From Thauera sp. (GTDB taxonomy: Bacteria > Pseudomonadota > Gammaproteobacteria > Burkholderiales > Rhodocyclaceae): DNA of 45,306 bases. The stretch covers positions 1 to 45,306 of the forward strand of contig DMCZ01000243.1 of NCBI GenBank assembly GCA_003446655.1, read 5' to 3'. A program made the position numbers and the translations under genes. Shown here one piece after another: positions 33,911-45,233 of this stretch. The first letter of the stretch is position 1; each line of letters begins with the position of its first letter. The notes beneath the pieces are model-generated. The model was not told the DNA's origin, ran no database searches, and worked only from the letters and a program-made list of their open reading frames with translations.

Positions 33911-35242
33911 ATGACGCGTAACGTGAAGCTGCTCATCGCCGTGGTGCTGTTCGCCGGACTCAATCTCTGGCTCGGCGTCGAGCTGGGGGCGGCCGGTGCG
34001 GGCCTGGCGCTGGTGGCCACCATTGCCTGGTTGTGGGTGACCGAAGCGCTGCATGTCAGTGTCACGGCGCTGCTGGTGCCGCTGCTGGCGGCGCTGACCG
34101 GCGTGCTGCCCTTCGACCAGGCGCTGCTGCAGTTCGCCGATCCCGTGATCTTTCTTTTTCTCGGCGGCTTCGCGCTCGCTGCCGGCCTGCAGCGGCAGGG
34201 GCTCGACCGCTGGATGGCGGGGCAGGTGATGCGACGTGCGGGTGCGCATTTCGGGCGCTCGGTGCGCTGGTTGTTCTGGCTCACCGCGTTCCTGTCGATG
34301 TGGATCAGCAATACGGCAACGGCAGCGATGATGCTCCCGCTTGCCCTCGGCCTGCTCTCGCCGCTTGCGATCGAGGACTACCGCCGCACCTGGATGTACG
34401 TCCTGCTAGGGGTGGCGTTCTCTGCGAACATCGGCGGTATCGGCACCTTGGTGGGCAGCCCGCCAAACGCGATTGCAGCCTCCAACGTTGGCCTGAGCTT
34501 TGCAGACTGGTTGCTCTGGGGCGTGCCGCTGGTGCTGGTGATGATGCCGCTGATGGAGCTCGGCTTGCGCTGGGCGCTGAAGCCCGAACTCGAACTCAGA
34601 GTGACGCCGCCGCCACCTCCGGGAGCATGGACGCCCGCCCAGCGGCACATGCTCATGGTCTTCGGCCTGACGGTGTTGTTGTGGGTCTTTGGCGCGCCGA
34701 TTGCTGCATGGGTCGGGCTGGGCCGCGGGCATGACGCGGCGGTTGCCGTCTTCGCGCTCGTCCTGCTTCATGGGTTGAAACTGGCGAGCTGGCAGGACAT
34801 CGAGCGCAGTACGGAATGGGGGGTCCTGCTGCTTTTCGGCGGAGGCCTGACCCTCAGCAAGGCGCTTGCCGACAGCGGTGCCGCGAGCTGGCTGGCGGCG
34901 CAGCTCGGCGGTCCGCTGGCCGAGATGCCAGTCCTGTTGTGCGTGGCCTTGATGGTGCTGTTCGCGCTCTTGCTGACCGAGGTCACCAGCAACACCGCAA
35001 GCGCGGCGCTGCTTGTGCCTCTTTTCCTCGGCCTTGCACCGCACGTCGACTCGGTGCCACTGGCAGTGCTGGTCGCAGTGGGTACGTCGTGCGCGTTCCT
35101 GCTCCCGGTAGCCACCCCGCCCAATGCCATCGTCTTCGGCAGTGGCCACGTCCCGCAGCGGACGATGATCGCGGCTGGCACTCGCGTGACCCTGTTGATC
35201 TATCCGGCGCTGGTGATTGTCGCCGCGCTGGCACTGCTCTGA
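33911..35242 (+). CDS. DASS/SLC13-family anion symporter
   Basis: A 443-residue membrane transporter of the divalent anion:sodium symporter family, taking up dicarboxylates, sulfate or related anions. About eleven to twelve helices are visible. The two family SNT motifs, WISNTATAA (SNT 133-135) and VTSNTASAA (SNT 360-362), mark the substrate and sodium sites in the two inverted repeats. Substrate is not predictable. The start at 33911 has AAGGAG at good spacing (seven bases); an ATG at 33905 is too close and a GTG at 33878 lies in a hairpin. It converges on the NdvB-like gene; a weak hairpin (35246-35268) lies between. Confidence 0.88.
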   Translation: MTRNVKLLIAVVLFAGLNLWLGVELGAAGAGLALVATIAWLWVTEALHVSVTALLVPLLAALTGVLPFDQALLQFADPVIFLFLGGFALAAGLQRQGLDRWMAGQVMRRAGAHFGRSVRWLFWLTAFLSMWISNTATAAMMLPLALGLLSPLAIEDYRRTWMYVLLGVAFSANIGGIGTLVGSPPNAIAASNVGLSFADWLLWGVPLVLVMMPLMELGLRWALKPELELRVTPPPPPGAWTPAQRHMLMVFGLTVLLWVFGAPIAAWVGLGRGHDAAVAVFALVLLHGLKLASWQDIERSTEWGVLLLFGGGLTLSKALADSGAASWLAAQLGGPLAEMPVLLCVALMVLFALLLTEVTSNTASAALLVPLFLGLAPHVDSVPLAVLVAVGTSCAFLLPVATPPNAIVFGSGHVPQRTMIAAGTRVTLLIYPALVIVAALALL

Positions 35243-35270
35243 GCCGAGGGCAGGGTGACGACTGCCTCCC

Positions 35271-37883
35271 TCAGGCGCCCGCCTGAGCGACGCCAGCGGT
35301 CGTCGCCTGCCCACGCTCGGGCATGTAGGCGGCGACCTGGCACAGGATGGCGGCGACGTAGGGAATGCACTGCAGCAACAGGATACCCACCCAAAGCTGG
35401 GTCTCGAGGTTGTCCGCCCCACGTTGAGCCACCAGTGTCGCAGCGCCCATCAGCAGGGCGACCAACAGGCCGATTTCCTCGCGGATCGGGTTGAAGAAGG
35501 CGAGCGCTCCGCCGCCACGCCAGCCCTTGGGCGTGACGACGAACACGCCCTTCTTCTTCACCAGACCGGCGAACACCCCGCGCGCGATCGCATGCGCGAG
35601 CCCCACGGACAGGATCGAGGCGCCGAGGATGTCCTTCCATGGGCAGTCCATCGTGCGCCGGTAAAGAATCGGCCCGAGCGCCGCCTTGAAGATCATGAAG
35701 CCGAAGATCGGCAGGGCGAGCGAAATGACCGGCAGGCCGAAGGCCTTCGGGAACAGCAGGATGCCGAGCGTCCACAGCAGGCTGCCGAAGGCAAACACGA
35801 GCTGCAGCGCGTCGCCCAGCCAGGCGAACCAGCCGGTGAGGAAGTGGTAGCGCTGGGCGAGGTTGAGGTTGCTGCGACCGATCATCTGCGGCAGGTGGGC
35901 CTTGAGGATCTGCATCGCGCCGAAGGCCCAGCGGAAGCGCTGGCTCTTGATCGCCGAGAAGCCTGAGGGCGTGAGGCCGCGGCCGAGGATGTGGTCGACG
36001 TAGCGCGTGTCGTAGCCCTTCTCGATCAGGCGCAGGCCGAGCTCGGTGTCCTCGCAGATGCACCACTCCGACCAGCCGCCGACCTCTTCCAGCGCCAGCC
36101 GGCGCACCAGGGTCATGGTGCCGTGCTGGATCAGCGCGTTGCGCTCGTTGCGGTGGTGCATGCCGATGCGGAAGAAGCCGTCGAACTCCCAGTTGCACAT
36201 GCGCTTGAAGGGCTGGGTCTCCCAGTCGCGGTGGGCCTGCGGCGCCTGCACCACGGCGACGTCGGGCTGGTCGAAGTGCGGGATCAGGCAGGCCAGCCAG
36301 TCGGGGTCGACCACGTAGTCGGCGTCGACCACGCCGACGACCTCGGCGCGCGGATCGGTGACCTTGAGGCCGTAGTTGAGCGCGCCGGCCTTGAAGCCCG
36401 GCCAGTTGGCGAGGTGGAAGAAGCGGAAGCGCGGGCCGAGCTCGGCGCAGCGGCGCTCGAGCGGCTTCCACAGCGCCTCGTCGCGGGTGTTGTTGTCGAG
36501 CACGAGGACTTCGAAGTTCTCGTAGTTCATCTGCGCCAGGCTGTCGATGGTGGCGATCACCATCTCCGGCGGCTCGTTGTAGCAGGCGAGGTGGATCGAC
36601 ACGAAGGGCTGCTGGTCGGGCGCATGCGGCGGCAGCGGCATGAAGCGGCGCTGCCACTTCTTCTTGAACAGGACCTCGCCAAATTCGAAGCCATGCGACA
36701 GCAGCACCGCCGCGGTCATGCAGGTGGCGCCGATCAGCAGCACCAGGCCGATGAGGTCGCGCTGGGTGAGGTAGTACTCGACCGGGACGTTGATGCCTAT
36801 GATCAGCGTCGACACGCAGGCCTGGATCAGCGCGGCGAGGAAGAGGCGGCCAAAGATGCTCCATCCGGGCAGGAAGAAGGCGGCGAGCATCATCGGGATG
36901 AAGGCGAGCGCGGCGGCGTTGCTGGCCTTCTGCGACCAGTGTGGATCGCGCTCCACCACGCCGTCGAGCGCGTACTTCTGTTCGCGGTCGGCGTTGTACA
37001 TGCCCCAGTAGGGGCCCGCCCAGCCCTCGACGTCCACCTTCCAAGGCTGGTCGATCGCCTCCATCAGGAAGTAGTCGATACGAGCGGTGCGAGGATGGGC
37101 GAGAAATTCGCGCACGAAGCGCGCCTGGTTGTCGAGGGAGGGCACCGCGGCGTCGATCGTGGGGCCGCGGCTCGGCCAGCCCACTTCGCCGACGACGATC
37201 TTCTTGCGCGGATGCGCGCGGGCGACCTCGTCGTAGCGCTGGAAGGCGTACTCGACTGCCTTCTCGACGGGCAGGCCTTCGTGGTAGGGCAGCAGGTGGA
37301 CGGTGATGTAGTCGACATGCTTGGCGAGCTCGGGGTAGCGCAGCCAGACATGCCACGGCTCGGCGGTCGATACCGGCTTGCGGATCGCCTTACGCACGCG
37401 GTCCAGGTAGCCGATCATCTCGTTGACGTCGAGGTCGCCGCGCAGGATCGCCTCGTTGCCGACCATCACCCGCTCGATGTGGCGCATGCGACGGGCGACG
37501 TCGATCAGGGCCTCGATCTCGCGCTCGTTGGTTTCCATGTTGGCGTCGAGCCATGCGCCAGCGGTGACCAGCATGTCGCGCTCGCCCGCCAGGTCGAGCA
37601 GGTCGGGCATGTCGGTGACGCCGTAGGTGCGAAGTCCGTCAGAGCGGCGACCGAGGAGGTCGAGGTCGGCGGCAAGTTCCGCGCGTGTCGGGTAGCTACC
37701 CTTGAGCGGACTCTGATCGCGCTGGAAACCGTTGTAGGCGAAGCCCTTGATGCTCTGGTTGGTGCCGATGAATTCCGCGCTGCGGTTGAGCTGCTGCCAG
37801 ATCCAGTATTGTGCGAACGCTACTGCGGCGGCGATGAGGATCGCAACGGCGACACGAGCGGCGAAGGAAGCGGCCTTTTTCAT
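35271..37883 (-). CDS. NdvB-like fused GH17 glucanase/transglycosylase and GT2 beta-glucan synthase
   Basis: An 870-residue membrane protein. A signal-anchor (about 7-27) leads to a periplasmic GH17 domain (about 40-310) with the acid/base E144 in VGNEAILR and the nucleophile E233 in VVGEVGWPS. Several membrane helices (about 340-425) follow, then a cytoplasmic family-2 glycosyltransferase (about 445-690) with DAD (D520, D522), the catalytic ED (D612 in CEDTE) and QRFRW (648-652), and further membrane helices. This architecture is that of NdvB of Bradyrhizobium and Pseudomonas aeruginosa, which makes cyclic beta-(1,3)-linked glucans. The GH17 part is probably a ring-closing or branching transglycosylase. 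A start at 37883 is chosen over 37922 because it opens the signal-anchor. Confidence 0.85.
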   Translation of the reverse strand: MKKAASFAARVAVAILIAAAVAFAQYWIWQQLNRSAEFIGTNQSIKGFAYNGFQRDQSPLKGSYPTRAELAADLDLLGRRSDGLRTYGVTDMPDLLDLAGERDMLVTAGAWLDANMETNEREIEALIDVARRMRHIERVMVGNEAILRGDLDVNEMIGYLDRVRKAIRKPVSTAEPWHVWLRYPELAKHVDYITVHLLPYHEGLPVEKAVEYAFQRYDEVARAHPRKKIVVGEVGWPSRGPTIDAAVPSLDNQARFVREFLAHPRTARIDYFLMEAIDQPWKVDVEGWAGPYWGMYNADREQKYALDGVVERDPHWSQKASNAAALAFIPMMLAAFFLPGWSIFGRLFLAALIQACVSTLIIGINVPVEYYLTQRDLIGLVLLIGATCMTAAVLLSHGFEFGEVLFKKKWQRRFMPLPPHAPDQQPFVSIHLACYNEPPEMVIATIDSLAQMNYENFEVLVLDNNTRDEALWKPLERRCAELGPRFRFFHLANWPGFKAGALNYGLKVTDPRAEVVGVVDADYVVDPDWLACLIPHFDQPDVAVVQAPQAHRDWETQPFKRMCNWEFDGFFRIGMHHRNERNALIQHGTMTLVRRLALEEVGGWSEWCICEDTELGLRLIEKGYDTRYVDHILGRGLTPSGFSAIKSQRFRWAFGAMQILKAHLPQMIGRSNLNLAQRYHFLTGWFAWLGDALQLVFAFGSLLWTLGILLFPKAFGLPVISLALPIFGFMIFKAALGPILYRRTMDCPWKDILGASILSVGLAHAIARGVFAGLVKKKGVFVVTPKGWRGGGALAFFNPIREEIGLLVALLMGAATLVAQRGADNLETQLWVGILLLQCIPYVAAILCQVAAYMPERGQATTAGVAQAGA

Positions 37884-38190
37884 CTTGTTTCCAGTGCGCT
37901 GTGTTGATCGGCCAGCGCGCAAGCATTTCAGGTGCCTTGTGGGCAGCGATACCGAAGTAGGGATCAGGCCGTGAGAGCGGTGCGGTCAGGCAGGGTGTCG
38001 CACTGTGCGAGAGCCGGTCATTTCCGAGCTGTGACACAATGTACGTGCTAAGCACTCTCCGGCGGGCGAACTCCGATCGCGCGCATTTTATTCACGATTT
38101 CAGCCGCTTACGAGCGCAGGGGCGTGCCAATTTGCAACAGTTCGTGGATTGTACGGCTCTCGGCTGATTTTGAAGGGAAAGTTGCTCGTC
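37884..38190. other. Divergent intergenic region, NdvB-like / small membrane protein
   Basis: This 307-base gap holds no supported gene. It contains a GTGCT-A-AGCAC palindrome (38045-38055), an AT-rich stretch (ATTTTATTCACGATTT, about 38085-38100) and a TAAAAT on the minus strand that could be a -10, but no convincing -35 partner. It must carry promoters for both flanking genes. Confidence 0.4.
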
Positions 38191-38625
38191 ATGCGAATGA
38201 ATTTGCCTAAACATGAGGTTCTGGCGCCGCTGCTTGCTGGCGTGTTGCTGGCAGCCATTGCGCTGTGGTTCAGGCATGGGCTGCTTGAGGCAGGACTGCT
38301 GCCGCGGGATTGCACGCTCGCGGACGCGCCGCGGGGGGCCTGCCTGTTCAAGGATGCGCTGGTGCAGACATTCCTGCACCAGCGTCTGGGTTGGGTCAGC
38401 CTGGCGGCGAGCGCGCTGGCCTTCATCTTTTCGTGCCGGCGCCTTGCGTGGGCGGGTTGGCTCACCGGCGTTGCCGGTCTGGTGCTCTACAGTTACGACC
38501 CTGCCGCAGTTGGCGCGCTGTTAGCGCTGCTCGTCCTGGTAAGTGCGGACGAGCAGGGGCGGAAGGGCGAGCGCAAGCCCGATAAGCAACCAGGCGATCG
38601 CCTGGGGATTGGCGGGCTCGGTTGA
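38191..38625 (+). CDS. Small hypothetical membrane protein between the beta-glucan genes
   Basis: A 144-residue protein, not recognised by name. Four hydrophobic helices are visible (about 10-30, 62-80, 84-102, 104-120), with two cysteines (C40, C50) in the first loop that could form a disulfide. The motif GLVLYSYDPAAVGALLALLVL recurs, as I recall, in small uncharacterised proteobacterial membrane proteins. The basic tail of about 25 residues overlaps the end of the NdvC-like gene on the other strand by 105 bases. The start may be 38191 or 38197. Its position between the NdvB- and NdvC-like genes invites comparison with ndvD of Bradyrhizobium, although orientation and size differ. Confidence 0.6.
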   Translation: MRMNLPKHEVLAPLLAGVLLAAIALWFRHGLLEAGLLPRDCTLADAPRGACLFKDALVQTFLHQRLGWVSLAASALAFIFSCRRLAWAGWLTGVAGLVLYSYDPAAVGALLALLVLVSADEQGRKGERKPDKQPGDRLGIGGLG

Positions 38626-40140
38626 CCAGCGTGCGAGGACGCCGATCGCGATGACCGCAGCGCAGGTACGTTCGCCCCGCGTGCTGCCGCTGCGCCACCA
38701 GCCCGTGACCCCGAGCATCACTGCCGGCCCCAGATAGAGCAGGGTCGGGAAATCGCGGTAGCGCGGATCGACCCAGAGCAGCAGCGCCGCCACCGCGGCG
38801 GCGAACAGGAGCAGGCCGCGTAACATGCCGATCGTGGCGGCTTTCGAGCGCAGGCGTCGTGCCTGCCACAGCGTGCGGGCCGCGTCCCGGGTCGCCGGAA
38901 TCGGCTCGCCGTACCAGCGCGCGAGCGCGAGTGGGAGGAGGGCGGCGAGTACCCCGGTCCCGCCGAGCAGGATCCACTCGAGCGCGTTGCGGTAGGCCTG
39001 GTGGGCGTGCTCCCAGTGCAGCACCGCGACCAGCCCGCCCAGCGCGCCGGCGGCGGTGATCGCGCTCACCCGCAGGCATTGGGTCCGGCGACCCGTCGCG
39101 GCGAGCAGCAGGGCCAGCACGGCGCCGACGATGCCGCCGCCGATCGGGCCATACAGGCTGTCGCGTTCGGCGACCGGGCCAGCGAGCGGGAACTTCGGAG
39201 CGAGGTCTGCCGCCTCCAGCATCCCCCAATAGCCGCCTACGGTACCCTCCAGCTGGCGCTTCCAGGGTTGGTCGATGGCTTCGATGAGGTTGTAGTCCCA
39301 GCCCTCCGCGTGGGCGCGGTGGACGAACTCGCGCACGTAGCGCGCCTGATTGACCCGCGACGGTTTCGATTCCTCGCGTGGGCGACCAGCACTTGGCCAG
39401 CCTGTCTCACCGATCAGGATGTTCTTGCCGGCAAAGTGCTCGCCGACGTGGCGTCGCGTTTCGGCGACGTGAGCGAGCGCAAGCTCGATGTCAACGGGTT
39501 CGTCCTCCCAGAACGGCAGGATATGGACGGTCACGAAATCGACTTCGGCCGCGAGGCTGTCGTGGCGGGTCCAGAATTCCCAGACGTCGGCGTAAGTGAC
39601 CGGGACTTTCGCGTGCGCCTTTGCGTGGCGGATGAGTTCGCGCATCTCGTCCTCGGTGCGCTCGCGGCGCAGCAGCACTTCGTTGCCGACGATGAGTGCG
39701 CGCACGACATCGGTGTTGGCATTGGCGAGCGCGATGGCTCGCTCGAGTTCACCGGCATTCTTCGCCTTCTCGTAGCCGATCCAGGCGCCGAGCAGCACCT
39801 TGAGGCCGAGCGGGCGAGCGAGCTCGGGGACGAGCTCGAGGCCCTGGCTCACCGAATAAAGCCGGACGCACCCAGTAATCTTCGATAAGGCGGCGAGGTC
39901 GGCCGCGATCTGCTCGCGATCGATCCGGGTGTCGATCTCGAGTGGTGTCTGGCCGGGGCGGTGGTAGGGCGCGTACGAGACGCACTTGAGCTTTTCGCCT
40001 TCGGCGAGGTGCAGGTCGTGCATCTGGACCGGGCGCGTATGCGACCACAGGAGTGCAGACAGCAACAGGAGCACGCCGAGGCTGGCGACCAGCAGTGCGA
40101 GCCAGAGGGCCTTGCGATCGGTGCGTGGGGAAATGATCAC
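38521..40140 (-). CDS. NdvC-like GH17 membrane protein
   Basis: A 539-residue protein. An N-terminal membrane anchor (about 11-33) precedes a periplasmic GH17 domain (about 50-315) with acid/base E154 in VGNEVLLR and nucleophile E245 in LIGETGWPS. The C-terminal part (about 340-535) has about seven membrane helices and no glycosyltransferase domain. This matches NdvC of Bradyrhizobium, needed for beta-(1,6) linkages in cyclic beta-(1,3),(1,6)-glucans. The GH17 domain is similar to that of the neighbouring NdvB-like protein (IDQPWK, GGYWGM/GPYWGM motifs), so the two share ancestry. Start codon is a GTG at 40140. Confidence 0.8.
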   Translation of the reverse strand: MIISPRTDRKALWLALLVASLGVLLLLSALLWSHTRPVQMHDLHLAEGEKLKCVSYAPYHRPGQTPLEIDTRIDREQIAADLAALSKITGCVRLYSVSQGLELVPELARPLGLKVLLGAWIGYEKAKNAGELERAIALANANTDVVRALIVGNEVLLRRERTEDEMRELIRHAKAHAKVPVTYADVWEFWTRHDSLAAEVDFVTVHILPFWEDEPVDIELALAHVAETRRHVGEHFAGKNILIGETGWPSAGRPREESKPSRVNQARYVREFVHRAHAEGWDYNLIEAIDQPWKRQLEGTVGGYWGMLEAADLAPKFPLAGPVAERDSLYGPIGGGIVGAVLALLLAATGRRTQCLRVSAITAAGALGGLVAVLHWEHAHQAYRNALEWILLGGTGVLAALLPLALARWYGEPIPATRDAARTLWQARRLRSKAATIGMLRGLLLFAAAVAALLLWVDPRYRDFPTLLYLGPAVMLGVTGWWRSGSTRGERTCAAVIAIGVLARWSTEPANPQAIAWLLIGLALALPPLLVRTYQDEQR

Positions 40141-40232
40141 CTTGGTGGTTTCCGTCTGGGGCGGGGAAAACTTTCAGTGGGCAGGCGGATCGTCTGACCG
40201 TTTGGCTGGCGCAGTGAGCGCCGTCCGCGCGT

Positions 40233-40259
40233 AAAAAAGCCACGCCCTGAGGCGTGGCT
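40233..40259 (-). terminator. Intrinsic terminator of the gcv operon
   Basis: Reading the minus strand, AGCCACGCC and GGCGTGGCT form a nine-base-pair stem with a four-base loop (40238-40259), followed by six T residues. It lies 50 bases after the gcvP stop. Confidence 0.93.
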
Positions 40260-40308
40260 CGTTGCCGGGGCGGCCGGATTCTACCAGCGCCCCGATGCCG
40301 CGGCAGGC

Positions 40309-43203
<2,895 letters not shown>

Positions 43204-43205
43204 GG

Positions 43206-43592
43206 TCAAGCCTGGGCGATTTCCGATTCGTAGGCCGCGGCATCCATCAACGCGGCAACGTCGGCAGCGTTGGCGGGCTTGAGCTTGAACAGCCAGTTGG
43301 CGTAAGCGTCGGCGTTGATGCTCTCGGGAGCGTCGATCGCGTCCTGGTTGTTGGCGATCACCTCACCGGCGACCGGCGCGTAGATGTCCGAGGCGGCCTT
43401 GACCGACTCGATCACTGCGCAGGCTTCGCCCGCGGACAGCGCGCGGCCGGCTTCAGGAAGTTCGAGGAACACGATGTCGCCGAGGGCTTCCTGGGCGTGG
43501 TCGGTGACGCCGATGGTCAGGGTGCCGTCGTCCTCGACGCGGATCCATTCGTGGGACTTGGTGTACTTCAGGTTGCTGGGAACGTTGCTCAT
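43206..43592 (-). CDS. gcvH: Glycine cleavage system H protein
   Basis: A 128-residue lipoyl carrier protein. The lipoylated lysine is K65 in ESVKAASDIYAP. GGAG precedes the ATG. It lies 121 bases after gcvT, with no clear terminator between. Confidence 0.97.
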   Translation of the reverse strand: MSNVPSNLKYTKSHEWIRVEDDGTLTIGVTDHAQEALGDIVFLELPEAGRALSAGEACAVIESVKAASDIYAPVAGEVIANNQDAIDAPESINADAYANWLFKLKPANAADVAALMDAAAYESEIAQA

Positions 43593-43713
43593 GGTGTGCT
43601 CCGGTATGAGTATGCGAGGGTGAATTGTCAGAAGTTGAAACGCCAGCTGGCGTGCGCGCCGTCGATGTTGACTGGAGGCACGATAAAGGGTGGCGCAATG
43701 GCCATCCTTGGAT

Positions 43714-44811
43714 TCAGGGGCAGTCGAGAGCCTTGCCTTTGCGCACGAAGGGGAGCCTAACGGTGCGGGCTTGCAGGCGCTTTCCGCGGATGTCGACCTC
43801 GACGCTCTCGCCCGGCTGAGTAGCGAGCGGGACGCGCGCGAAGGCGATCGACTTCTCGAGCGAGGGAGAGAAGCCTCCGCTCGTCGTCTCGCCTTCTCCG
43901 GCGGCAGTGAAGACCTTCATGTGCGAGCGCAGCATGCCCTTGTCTCCGAGTATTAGCCCGAGCAGGCGCTGGCTGGGCGGGTTGGTCTGCAGCGCTTCGC
44001 GGCCAACGAAGTCTCGAGTCTCATCCTTCATGTCTACGGTCCACGACAACCCGGCGTCCAGCGGTGAGGTGTTCTCGTCCATGTCCTGGCCGTAGAGGTT
44101 CATGCCGGCTTCCAGGCGCAGGGTATCGCGCGCGCCGAGGCCGCAGGGGCGCACGCCGGCCGTTACCAGCGCGTTCCACATTGCTTCGGCCCGGACCGCG
44201 GGGACGGCGATTTCGAGACCATCTTCGCCGGTATAGCCGGTACGGGCGATCAGCAGATCACCCACTCGCGCACTGCCGAAAGGAGATGGGATGCCGTTCG
44301 CGGTGGCGAGTTCGGGCAGTGCGGTAGTGGCGCGCTCGATGGCGCGTGGTCCCTGGACCGCGATCATCGCCAAGTCGCGGCGTCCCTGCAGGGTCACGTT
44401 CGCGCCGACGGCGGCAATGCGCTGGCGCATCCAGGCGACGTCCTTGTCTGCAGTGCCGGCATTGACGACGATGCGATAGTCGGCATCGTTGAAACGGTAA
44501 ACGATCAGATCGTCGATGACGCCGCCGCGCTCGTTGAGCATGCACGAGTAGAGCGCCTTGCCGCGGTCCTTGAGTTTGGCGACATCATTGGCGAGCAGAC
44601 CACGCAGCCAGATGGTGGCGTCGGGGCCCGCGAGGTCGAGCGCGAGCATGTGGGAGACGTCGAACATCCCCGCGTCGCGGCGCACCGCCTGGTGCTCCTC
44701 AATCTGCGAACCGTAGCTGACCGGCATTTCCCAGCCGGCGAAATCGACCATACGCGCCCCAGCGCCAAGGTGAGCGGCGTGGAGAGGGGTCTGCTTGGCA
44801 GCGAGGTTCAT
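43714..44811 (-). CDS. gcvT: Glycine cleavage system T protein (aminomethyltransferase)
   Basis: A 365-residue tetrahydrofolate-dependent enzyme that releases ammonia and forms methylene-THF. Markers are FAGWEMPVSYG, MFDVSHM, the RTGYTGEDGLE block and the GxNLYGQDMDE segment. GGAG lies nine bases before the ATG. First gene of gcvTHP, controlled by the leader riboswitch. Confidence 0.96.
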   Translation of the reverse strand: MNLAAKQTPLHAAHLGAGARMVDFAGWEMPVSYGSQIEEHQAVRRDAGMFDVSHMLALDLAGPDATIWLRGLLANDVAKLKDRGKALYSCMLNERGGVIDDLIVYRFNDADYRIVVNAGTADKDVAWMRQRIAAVGANVTLQGRRDLAMIAVQGPRAIERATTALPELATANGIPSPFGSARVGDLLIARTGYTGEDGLEIAVPAVRAEAMWNALVTAGVRPCGLGARDTLRLEAGMNLYGQDMDENTSPLDAGLSWTVDMKDETRDFVGREALQTNPPSQRLLGLILGDKGMLRSHMKVFTAAGEGETTSGGFSPSLEKSIAFARVPLATQPGESVEVDIRGKRLQARTVRLPFVRKGKALDCP

Positions 44812-44838
44812 CGCGAAGGCGCTCCAGCTGATTGGACA

Positions 44839-44870
44839 AGAAAAGGAATGGTCACGGCCCTGAGCCGTGA
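44839..44870 (-). terminator. Hairpin with U-rich run: riboswitch expression platform
   Basis: Reading the minus strand, TCACGGC and GCCGTGA form a seven-base-pair stem with a five-base loop (44852-44870), followed by CCATTCCTTTTCTTG. It lies just after the second glycine aptamer and before gcvT, where a conditional terminator is expected. Confidence 0.5.
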
Positions 44871-44877
44871 TCGCCCC

Positions 44878-45092
44878 ATCTGTCCTTTTACCTGAGAGAT
44901 TTTCCGCGAACTCCTCGACTCACCTATATATATAGGTGGCTGGGATGACCACGGCGTGCCCCTTCGGTGGATACCAGAGCGCACTGCGCCCGTATCGCTC
45001 TCCAGACTTTTGCTTCGCACACGGTCCTTTTGCCTGAGCGGTTCCGGGGGTTGCGCCTTCGGCGACTCCATATAGAAGTCCTCTCCCGCGTG
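44878..45092 (-). promoter_or_regulatory. Tandem glycine riboswitch
   Basis: Two aptamers in series in the gcvT leader. Aptamer 1 (about 45020-45092) begins GGGAGAGG and ends CTCAGGCAAAAGGACC; aptamer 2 (about 44878-45006) has GAGAGC, CACCGAAGGGGCA and CTCTCAGGTAAAAGGACAG. These are the consensus blocks of the glycine riboswitch. Glycine binding normally turns the gcv operon on. A variable stem of aptamer 2 is an 18-base perfect palindrome, CACCTATA-TA-TATAGGTG (44921-44938). Confidence 0.96.
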
Positions 45093-45100
45093 TCGCGCCG

Positions 45101-45130
45101 ACGATAGCACCAGCGTTGTCCTGATCGCAA
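45101..45130 (-). promoter_or_regulatory. Candidate gcv operon promoter
   Basis: Reading the minus strand, TTGCGA (45125-45130) and TATCGT (45101-45106) are spaced by 18 bases, ending just before the first aptamer. Both match the sigma-70 consensus at four of six positions. Confidence 0.5.
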
Positions 45131-45190
45131 CCGGGATGGCCGTGTGCCCTTGGTCGACCGTTAACTGGGCGAATGCGAGTATAAGAATCT

Positions 45191-45233
45191 TTGATTTTTT
45201 TTCTGTTGACGGTATTTTGGGGTTGTCTATAAT
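45191..45233 (+). promoter_or_regulatory. Strong outward sigma-70 promoter with UP-like element
   Basis: TTGACG (45206-45211) and a perfect TATAAT (45228-45233) are spaced by 16 bases. An AT-rich run, CTTTGATTTTTTTTCTG, lies directly upstream as in UP elements, and the GCGC discriminator after the -10 is typical of stable-RNA promoters. The 73 bases from the -10 to the window end hold no ORF, so the transcript begins outside the window, possibly an rRNA operon. Confidence 0.75.

Noticed and set aside
44921..44938. Palindrome as a protein operator
   Set aside because: It lies inside the second glycine aptamer at the position of a variable RNA stem, so RNA structure explains it better.
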